Assembly (NCBI GenBank): GCA_003562655.1
Contig: PWUC01000173.1
Coordinates: forward strand, 1-7,484
Direction of reading: 5' to 3'
Source of the DNA: Clostridia bacterium
GTDB taxonomy: Bacteria; Bacillota_E; SLMV01; PUMD01
Length of the DNA stretch: 7,484 bases
Every line of letters begins with the position of its first letter. The first letter of the stretch is position 1. The translations under genes and the position numbers were made by a program. The notes under the pieces were generated by a model. That model was not told where the DNA came from and ran no database searches. It saw only the letters and a list, made by a program, of their open reading frames with translations. Of this stretch, positions 1 to 5,052 are shown in pieces.

Positions 1-893
1 GCTTGAAATCCGGTCGAGTTCAACCGGGATGGATCCATGGGCTGATTGCCACTGGTGCCGGTCATTTGAAGGTCGGAGGAGTCGTCCTCAACGAGCTGTA
101 TTTTGCTCCCTGGAACCAGGACCTTCAAGGCGTCCAACACATCCTCGAGGGTCACAAATGTCCCCGTGGAAAAATTGAGGAGGTTCGGTCCACCCTCTAA
201 GGAGGCGAGGTGGATCAAACCTCGGGCCGCATCTCGCACATACGTCCAATCGCGATATGCCTTCGCTCCGGAAACCTTCAGGGCCGTCCCGGACACGGCA
301 GCCCGGGCCAGGTGGTAGACGGGCGAAAGGTCCTTTCTGGTCGCGGTGGGACGTTCCCAGGGCCCATACATCGAGGGAAGACGTACCGCACAACAATCCA
401 GTCCCATCCTCTGGCGGTACACAGCTGCAAACCCCTCCGCAGCCAGCTTGGTCAAACCGTAGCTGAAGCGGGGACGCACGGGTTGATCCTCCCTCATGGG
501 TCCACCGGGATGGGTGCCGCGATAGACCGCCGAGGAACTCGTGAACACCAGACGGGGCACTCGGCGTTTCAGGGCCCAATCCATAGCGTGAAGCGCACCC
601 ACAAGGTTCACCTCGGCCGTTCGTCTGGGCGTGGGGTCATCTTCCGGGGCGGTGACCGCCGCTGCATGAATCACTGTTCGGTATGAATCCCGGGGCAGCG
701 CCTCCCAGGCACCCTGATCGCTCACATCCATCTGGACCCACACCACCTGCCCTGAAGACTCCGCGACTTCCCTGAGCCTCTCCGTGGGCTCAGAGAAGTC
801 ACATGCCAGCACCCTGCTCCCCCGGTTCAGAAGCTCCAGCAGGACATTGCTGCCGACGAATCCCGCAGCGCCTGTAAGCACGTACGTGTTCAA
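1..893 (-). CDS. NAD-dependent sugar epimerase/dehydratase, 3' end cut by window edge
   Basis: Extended short-chain dehydrogenase/reductase of the NAD-dependent epimerase/dehydratase family; such enzymes epimerise, dehydrate or oxidise nucleotide sugars or free sugars in the cytoplasm. About 297 residues are visible. The N-terminal Rossmann motif is TGAAGFVGSN (residues 7-16), and Asp32 at the end of the second strand suggests NAD rather than NADP. HAAAV lies at 76-80, the SSSAVY strand at 119-124, and the catalytic YxxxK is Tyr145-Lys149 (YGLTK). RLPSMYGPWERPT and RDWTYVRDAARG are the usual substrate-domain blocks, and DPSRLNSTGF near the edge shows that the C-terminus is close. The start is taken as TTG at 893, because the nearby ATG at 898 runs into TGA after three codons and a GGAAGGG lies about 8 nt upstream of the TTG. 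The gene begins 23 bp after the SDR stop, so the two are probably co-transcribed. The substrate cannot be read from the sequence. Confidence 0.9.
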   Translation of the reverse strand, partial: MNTYVLTGAAGFVGSNVLLELLNRGSRVLACDFSEPTERLREVAESSGQVVWVQMDVSDQGAWEALPRDSYRTVIHAAAVTAPEDDPTPRRTAEVNLVGALHAMDWALKRRVPRLVFTSSSAVYRGTHPGGPMREDQPVRPRFSYGLTKLAAEGFAAVYRQRMGLDCCAVRLPSMYGPWERPTATRKDLSPVYHLARAAVSGTALKVSGAKAYRDWTYVRDAARGLIHLASLEGGPNLLNFSTGTFVTLEDVLDALKVLVPGSKIQLVEDDSSDLQMTGTSGNQPMDPSRLNSTGFQ

Positions 894-916
894 GATGACA
901 TCCCTTCCGGGCCGCT

Positions 917-1693
917 CTAGCTGGCCATCCAGCCACCGTCGACCATCAGGTTATGCCCTGTAATGAAGGTCGCCTCATCACTGGCCAGAAAGAGGGCGGC
1001 GTTGGCCACATCTTGAGGCCGCCCCAATCTGGGCATGGGGGTTCTGGAACGAGAGTAGGTGAGGGGATCTGCAGGATCGATGGGCCTGCCCGTCAGAATG
1101 CGACCCGGCGCCACTGCGTTGCAGATGATGCCCTCCTTCGCGTAGTCGGATGCCACCTGGCGAGTCATGTAGACGACGCCACTCTTGCCGACTCCATAAG
1201 CAAAGTTTCCTGGCGAGGATATCATGCCGTGCTGAGAAGATATATTGATGATGCGACCCCGGACTCCATGGATCTCCTCCTGGGTCAACATCTGTTGGAT
1301 CGCACGTTTGCAGCCAAAGAAGACCCCCTTCATGTTCACGTCGATGACGCGGTCCCATTCTTCCTCCGTCGTATCGAGCAGCGTCTTGCCCACACCAATG
1401 GCCGCGTTGTTGACCATGACATCCAGCTTCCCAAAACGATCGACTGCCCGTGTCACCAATGCATCAACGTCACGCCACCTGGCGACATCGGTATGTACAG
1501 AGATGCCCTCACCGCCCAGTTTCGCGATTTCCTCCATGGTGGTGGGACCACCTTCCAGGGGCTCTTCGCGAATATCGCCGATGACAACGGCTGCACCCTC
1601 CCGAGAAAAGGTCCGGGCAATGACCCTGCCAATTCCCGATGCTCCTCCTGTGACGACAGCTACCCTGTTCTCCAGCCGCAGTATGCCAATCAC
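917..1693 (-). CDS. SDR-family NAD(P)-dependent oxidoreductase (FabG-like)
   Basis: Classical short-chain dehydrogenase/reductase, about 258 residues, the usual family length. It would interconvert an alcohol and a ketone with a nicotinamide cofactor in the cytoplasm. With the GTG start the nucleotide-binding loop is TGGASGIG (15-22). Asp40 at the end of strand 2 favours NAD. NNAA is at 95-98, Asn120 follows, and the catalytic Ser153-Tyr166-Lys170 set sits in ISSQHGM and YGVGK. APGRI and the C-terminal GHNLMVDGGW are typical. The start is uncertain. An open frame runs back to an ATG at 1774 with no ribosome-binding site and no family homology. GTG at 1693 fits the length, but GAGAGG lies directly against it; CTG at 1681 has that GAGAGG 12 nt upstream, and an ATA at 1684 has it at 9 nt. 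A gap of about 270 bp separates it from carB, and the epimerase follows 23 bp downstream, so it is probably the first gene of a two-gene operon. Substrate unknown. Confidence 0.92.
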   Translation of the reverse strand: MIGILRLENRVAVVTGGASGIGRVIARTFSREGAAVVIGDIREEPLEGGPTTMEEIAKLGGEGISVHTDVARWRDVDALVTRAVDRFGKLDVMVNNAAIGVGKTLLDTTEEEWDRVIDVNMKGVFFGCKRAIQQMLTQEEIHGVRGRIINISSQHGMISSPGNFAYGVGKSGVVYMTRQVASDYAKEGIICNAVAPGRILTGRPIDPADPLTYSRSRTPMPRLGRPQDVANAALFLASDEATFITGHNLMVDGGWMAS

Positions 1694-1877
1694 CCTCTCA
1701 TTGCCGCTCTGATAACCGCAGTGGACGTGCCGGGAATGTGTCTGTCCAGCAGCATCAGACTGCAACCCGGACATGCAGCAGCCACGGTGACGCCCCTCAG
1801 ACAGCCCACCACGGAGAACCGGACACGTCGGGCAGAACCCCCCTTACGTGGTTCAGCAGGGGTGGGGTCATACCTCG

Positions 1878-1894
1878 CTCAGTCTCTGCCTGAG
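1878..1894. repeat. Small inverted repeat at the expected transcription start
   Basis: CTCAG and CTGAG arms are separated by 7 nt and lie immediately downstream of the candidate -10 hexamer. A repressor bound here would cover the predicted transcription start. Five-bp arms occur by chance fairly often, so this is only suggestive. Confidence 0.25.
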
Positions 1895-1902
1895 ATTGTA
1901 CC
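1895..1902 (-). promoter_or_regulatory. Candidate extended -10 promoter element for the SDR-epimerase pair
   Basis: On the minus strand TACAAT is preceded by TGG, which gives the TGnTAnAAT form of an extended -10 element. It lies about 200 bp upstream of the SDR start and just past the end of carB, where a promoter for the SDR-epimerase pair would be expected. No TTGACA-like hexamer is seen at 16-18 bp upstream, so it would depend on the extended -10. Predicted by eye only. Confidence 0.3.
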
Positions 1903-1942
1903 ATATCTTCCCGATCGCCTGCGGAGGCGAGAAAGCGCCCGT

Positions 1943-1954
1943 GATGGCGCCATC
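1943..1954. promoter_or_regulatory. 12-bp perfect palindrome between carB and the SDR gene
   Basis: GATGGCGCCATC is a perfect 12-bp palindrome beginning 9 bp after the carB stop and about 43 bp upstream of the candidate -10 element. A perfect palindrome in non-coding DNA at that distance fits an operator for a dimeric regulator of the SDR-epimerase pair. It is not followed by a T-run on either strand, so it is not a typical terminator. No regulator gene is visible in the window. Confidence 0.3.
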
Positions 1955-1962
1955 TCCCGACT

Positions 1963-3714
1963 TCATCCGTCGCGAAGATACTCCTGCAGCGACATTACCT
2001 CCGATACTCCGGTGTGGCCGGTGCGGTCCAGCACACCGGCTGCCGCCCGTGCCGTGTCCAGGTTGGTCAGGCACGGCACCGTCATCTCGGCGGCGGTGCG
2101 GCGGATGCGAAACCCGTCGCGCTCCGGGACGCGTCCCTGCGTGATGGTGTTGATGACCAGGTCGACCTTCGCCTCGCGGATCAGCTGCAGGGCGTCTGGG
2201 TAGTCGCCAGCATCCTCAGATATCTTCGCCACGCGTCGCGCGGCAATGCCGCGGCTGGCGAGAAATGCCTGCGTACCGGCAGTGGCCAGGACCTCCCATC
2301 CCCTTTCGGCAAACTCCCTGACCACCGGTGCCGCTTCCCTCTTGTCACCGTCCGCAACCGTGACCAGGAGGGTTCCACGGCCCGGCAGACACAGGCCCGC
2401 GGCCATGAACCCCTTGTACAGCGCATCCGAAAGCGAAGCCGCGATCCCCATCACCTCGCCGGTTGATTTCATCTCCGGTCCCAAAAACGCGTCCACACCA
2501 TCCATTTTGGCCCAGCTGAACACCGGAACCTTCACCCCGTGGGCACTCGGAACCGGGCACATTCCGGTGGCGTAGCCGTGATCGGCCAGTTTCTCGCCCA
2601 GCAGGGCCCGGGTGGCGAGACGCACCACGGGTACGCCGGTCATCTTGGTGAGAAACGGCACAGTGCGGCTCGCCCTTGGGTTGACCTCCAACACGTAAAT
2701 GCGGCCAGCGTGCACCACGAACTGGATGTTGACGGCCCCGATGGCGGGCAGGGCCCTGCACAGGCGAACCGTCGTGGCTATCATCTCTTCAATCTGCTCC
2801 GCGGTGGCACTGCGGGTCGGGTACACCGCAATGCTGTCGCCGGAATGGGTGCCCGCCCATTCAATGTGCTCCATTATGCCCGGTATGACCACCGTCTCTG
2901 CATCAGAGATGGCATCCACTTCAAATTCGGGTCCCCCCAAATACCGGTCGACCAGCACCGGATGCTCTGGTGAAACGGCGACGGCCGATCTCAGGTAGGT
3001 GACCAGATCCTCCTCAGAGGCGGCGATCTCCATGGCCCTGCCTCCGAGCACGTAAGAGGGGCGGAGCACCAGCGGGTAGCCCAGCTCGGCTGCCGCATCC
3101 AGGGCACCTTCCAGTGCGGTGACGATCCTCCCCGGAGGCTGGGCGATCTCCAGATCCAGCAGCAGCCTTCGAAAGCGCTCCCGGTCCTCGGCCATATCAA
3201 CGGCGTCCGGACTCGTTCCCAGAATGGAAACCCCGGCGCTGTGCAGGCGTCCGATGAGGTTGATGGCGGTCTGCCCCCCGAACTGGACCACAACCCCGTC
3301 GACCTGCTCCCGCTCCAGCACGTTCAGGACGTCCTCAGCCACGAGCGGTTCGAAGTAAAGCCGGTCCGAGACATCGAAGTCGGTGCTCACGGTCTCGGGG
3401 TTGTTGTTGATCATGATCGACGTCACGCCGGCCTCCCGCAGCGCCCAGAGGGCGTGAACGGAGCAGTAGTCGAACTCGATCCCCTGTCCGATGCGGATGG
3501 GACCGGAACCGAGTACAGCAATGCGTCTGTCTCCGTCAGCCCGGACTTCGTCCTCTTCCTCGTATGATGAGTAGTAGTACGGGGTGTCGGCGTCGTACTC
3601 GCCGGCACAGGTGTCCACCATCTTGTAGACGGGGGTGATGCCCAGTTCGGTGCCTTCGCGTTCGGGACAGAGCTCGAGCACTCGGGAACATGGTGGCCTG
3701 TGTTCATCGCACAC
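1963..3714 (-). CDS. carB: Carbamoyl-phosphate synthase large subunit, C-terminal half only
   Basis: This is the second half of CarB, which makes carbamoyl phosphate for pyrimidine and arginine synthesis. Full-length CarB is about 1,070 residues; here 583 are present. Numbering from GTG at 3714, residues 22-60 are the end of the oligomerisation region (GITPVYKMVDTCAGEY). Residues 64-400 are the carbamate-phosphorylating ATP-grasp unit (GSGPIRIGQGIEFDYC, NNNPETVSTD, QFGGQTAINL, RPSYVLGGRAMEI, EVNPRASRTVPF). Residues 430-583 are the MGS-like allosteric domain, with VADGDKRE, LATAGTQAFLASRGI, INTITQG and DGFRIRR. The carboxyphosphate-forming half and carA are absent, and exoA lies upstream. The reading frame continues upstream of the GTG only to an in-frame TGA near 3810, and that added stretch is not CarB-like. 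The start is uncertain: GGGAGGA (3733-3739) is 18 nt from the GTG, too far to be ideal. Every domain present looks intact, with no internal stop, so it may be a functional split-CarB subunit as known in Aquifex aeolicus and Methanocaldococcus jannaschii, a truncated relic, or an assembly join. Confidence 0.93.
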   Translation of the reverse strand: MCDEHRPPCSRVLELCPEREGTELGITPVYKMVDTCAGEYDADTPYYYSSYEEEDEVRADGDRRIAVLGSGPIRIGQGIEFDYCSVHALWALREAGVTSIMINNNPETVSTDFDVSDRLYFEPLVAEDVLNVLEREQVDGVVVQFGGQTAINLIGRLHSAGVSILGTSPDAVDMAEDRERFRRLLLDLEIAQPPGRIVTALEGALDAAAELGYPLVLRPSYVLGGRAMEIAASEEDLVTYLRSAVAVSPEHPVLVDRYLGGPEFEVDAISDAETVVIPGIMEHIEWAGTHSGDSIAVYPTRSATAEQIEEMIATTVRLCRALPAIGAVNIQFVVHAGRIYVLEVNPRASRTVPFLTKMTGVPVVRLATRALLGEKLADHGYATGMCPVPSAHGVKVPVFSWAKMDGVDAFLGPEMKSTGEVMGIAASLSDALYKGFMAAGLCLPGRGTLLVTVADGDKREAAPVVREFAERGWEVLATAGTQAFLASRGIAARRVAKISEDAGDYPDALQLIREAKVDLVINTITQGRVPERDGFRIRRTAAEMTVPCLTNLDTARAAAGVLDRTGHTGVSEVMSLQEYLRDG

Positions 3715-3958
3715 GGGATAAGGACGGGTTGGTCCTCCCTTTGGCTGGCAGGTGGCGCAGGCGAAAGCGGGAGTCGGAACTGGCCGACCTGGAGTTTTTA
3801 TGCCGGGAAGTCAACCAACGCGCTGCCTCCTCCGGCCGGCATCACATAACAACAGGGCGGAGCCGGGGGTTCTGCTGGTGAGTTCATACCGCAGCGGCCG
3901 CTCCTGCACGAATGGACCGCGGCTGTGGACGTCGCCTTCAGCGCGGATGCAGGTTGAT
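3715..3958. other. Gap between exoA and the carB half, no gene supported
   Basis: All three minus-strand frames contain stops, and none encodes recognisable CarB N-terminal sequence. A GGGAGGA at 3733-3739 has no start codon at normal distance. The plus strand carries an open frame (3690-3881) with a charged stretch RESELADLEFLCREVNQR, but it has no ribosome-binding site and overlaps the carB 5' end. No T-tailed terminator hairpin is seen after exoA. A NotI-type GCGGCCGC palindrome lies near 3894-3901. Confidence 0.5.
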
Positions 3959-4723
3959 TCAGAAGAGCAGGTCCACCCCCACGGGGCAATGATCAGAACC
4001 GGGGACATCTGACAGGATGAACGCGTCTGCCACCCTTTCCTTGAGATCATCGCTGACGAACACGTAGTCAAGACGCCACCCGACGTTCCGCCGACGGGCT
4101 CGGGTTATGTAGCTCCAGAAGGTGTAGTTGCCGCCATCGGGGTGAAACAGGCGGAAGGTATCAATGAAGCCTGCCTCCAGGAGTTCGTCGATCCAGGCCC
4201 GCTCCTGCGGCAGAAAGCCCGACACGTTCACGTTGTCATCGGGACGCGCCAGGTCAATCTCTCGATGGGCGGTGTTGACATCACCACAGATGATGATTGA
4301 CTCCCCCGCCTTCAGCAGGGTGCGCACCCTGGCCAGAAACTCATCGTAAAACTCCATCTTGTAGCGCAGACGCTGTTCAGAACTCTTCCCATTGGGAAAA
4401 TAGACGTCAAAGAGCACAAATTTCGGGTACCGGGCCACGAGAGTTCGTCCCTCCCGGTCAAAGCGCGCTGCCCCCAGGGAATCGTCCACCTCCAGGGGTT
4501 CGGCCTTTGTGTACAGGGCGACACCGCTGTATCCCTTGCGCTCAGACTCTGCGAAATAGCTGTGATACCCTTCGAGGTTCAGCAGCTCCGGCTGCAGCTG
4601 TTCAGAATGGGCCTTCGTCTCCTGCAGACACAGGATGTCCGGGTCATCGTCAGCGACCCATTCGAGAAAACCCTTACCTGCAATCGCCCGAATTCCATTG
4701 ACATTCCAGGAAACGATGCGCAT
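3959..4723 (-). CDS. exoA: Exodeoxyribonuclease III / AP endonuclease
   Basis: Base-excision-repair enzyme of the EEP (exonuclease-endonuclease-phosphatase) fold. It cuts DNA 5' of abasic sites and trims blocked 3' ends, using Mg2+, in the cytoplasm. The 254 residues match the usual length of the ExoA/XthA family. All catalytic positions are visible: Asn7 (WNVNG), Glu35 (LQETK), Tyr108 (DVYFPNG), Asp148 and Asn150 (GDVN), Asp219 (WRLDYVF) and the Asp244-His245 pair (GSDHCPVG). FLPQERAWIDELL (170-182) and the DTFR segment are also typical. ATG at 4723 is chosen because GAGGAGGG lies 10 nt upstream and MRIVSWNVNG is the normal N-terminus; an in-frame ATG at 4756 would add 11 unrelated residues. 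It stands apart from the M14 gene by about 330 bp and from the carB half by 244 bp, so it is probably transcribed from a promoter in the upstream gap. Family assignment is firm; xth would be an equally valid symbol. Confidence 0.97.
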   Translation of the reverse strand: MRIVSWNVNGIRAIAGKGFLEWVADDDPDILCLQETKAHSEQLQPELLNLEGYHSYFAESERKGYSGVALYTKAEPLEVDDSLGAARFDREGRTLVARYPKFVLFDVYFPNGKSSEQRLRYKMEFYDEFLARVRTLLKAGESIIICGDVNTAHREIDLARPDDNVNVSGFLPQERAWIDELLEAGFIDTFRLFHPDGGNYTFWSYITRARRRNVGWRLDYVFVSDDLKERVADAFILSDVPGSDHCPVGVDLLF

Positions 4724-4733
4724 CGGTATAGTT

Positions 4734-4741
4734 CCCTCCTC
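4734..4741 (-). promoter_or_regulatory. Ribosome-binding site of exoA
   Basis: GAGGAGGG on the minus strand sits 10 nt before ATG 4723 and decides that start over the upstream in-frame ATG at 4756. Confidence 0.85.
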
Positions 4742-4793
4742 GTCATGATCAGACAACTCCTTGCCGGGGCGCCGCCGACGGATCCCTTACCCT

Positions 4794-4907
4794 TCACAGG
4801 GCCGAAAGGCACTGCTTCTTCGGCAGCCTCCCGGCACTGGCGGCATTCAGGACGCCGCCGGGTGCTGGAGAGCTCAGACCCCCGGCGGGAACCGCCCACC
4901 TGTTCAT
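4794..4907 (-). CDS. Possible 37-residue ORF in the exoA leader
   Basis: ATG at 4907 is preceded by GGAG with a 6-nt spacer and the frame closes with TGA at 4794, 70 bp before exoA. The peptide begins MNRWAVPAGG and ends KKQCLSAL; it is rich in Ala, Gly, Pro and Ser, with no signal peptide and no domain I know. It covers all the stems listed at 4801-4896, so if translated it could act as a leader peptide whose ribosome changes the fold. In GC-rich DNA short open frames are common, and I cannot separate this from chance. Confidence 0.2.
   Translation of the reverse strand: MNRWAVPAGGLSSPAPGGVLNAASAGRLPKKQCLSAL
4801..4896 (-). promoter_or_regulatory. Mutually exclusive GC-rich stems, attenuator-like, upstream of exoA
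   Basis: Read on the minus strand, GGCGG (4896-4892) pairs with CCGCC (4888-4884) over a 3-nt loop. The stretch CCGCCGGG (4888-4881) can instead pair with CCCGGCGG (4862-4855) as 8 bp. GGCGGC (4859-4854) can instead pair with GCCGCC (4844-4839). A further 6-bp stem, GCCGAA (4824-4819) with TTCGGC (4806-4801), follows. This is the 1:2 / 2:3 / 3:4 layout of an attenuator, but no stem is followed by a T-run, so a rho-independent switch is not supported. High GC makes chance pairing likely. Confidence 0.25.
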
Positions 4908-4986
4908 TACTTACTCCAGCCCCCCGGGCCTGTCCTGCCCATCCGGTGCAGGTCACTCAGACGGGGTTCGGGTTGCCGCCCGGCCG

Positions 4987-4992
4987 ATTGTA
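4987..4992 (-). promoter_or_regulatory. Candidate -10 hexamer in the gap upstream of exoA
   Basis: TACAAT on the minus strand, inside GGTACAATC, the same 9-mer that lies ahead of the SDR gene. It is about 265 bp upstream of the exoA start, which would give a long leader containing the stems at 4801-4896. No TG extension and no good -35 hexamer are seen. Confidence 0.22.
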
Positions 4993-5052
4993 CCGTGTGC
5001 AGACGCCTCCCCAGTGGCGCCGCGATTCTCCGGGCCACCTCGTGAGTTCACA

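Larger units (their letters stand above)
4742..5052. other. Long gap between M14 peptidase and exoA
   Basis: About 310 bp without a recognised gene. It holds the -10-like hexamer, the short ORF and the stem cluster listed separately. No tRNA, no T-tailed terminator and no convincing riboswitch core were found. Confidence 0.5.

Noticed and set aside
88..579. 163-codon minus-strand frame inside the epimerase.
   Set aside because: Out of frame with the epimerase, whose motifs run through the same region in another frame.
1797..1871. 24-codon minus-strand ORF between carB and the SDR gene (ATG 1871, GAGG just upstream).
   Set aside because: Too short, ribosome-binding site too close to the ATG, no recognisable sequence; expected by chance.
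1905..1935. Hairpin CGCCT-CCGC-AGGCG after carB as a terminator.
   Set aside because: Short stem with no T-run on either strand; not a credible rho-independent terminator.
953..2203. Long 416-codon plus-strand open frame opposite the SDR gene and its leader.
   Set aside because: Antisense shadow: the minus strand encodes an SDR with all catalytic motifs, and the plus-strand product is Arg/His/Cys-rich without domains.
3690..3881. 63-codon plus-strand ORF overlapping the carB 5' end.
   Set aside because: No ribosome-binding site, no known domain, overlaps a real gene; kept only as a note on the junction.
4948..5020. Fragments resembling a cobalamin riboswitch on the minus strand: GCGCCACTGG at 5020-5011, then GTGACCTGC ending at 4948.
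   Set aside because: Only short pieces match, the kissing-loop region and the P8 hairpin are absent, and the downstream gene is a repair endonuclease. A search with the Rfam Cobalamin model (RF00174) would decide; a significant hit would reverse this.
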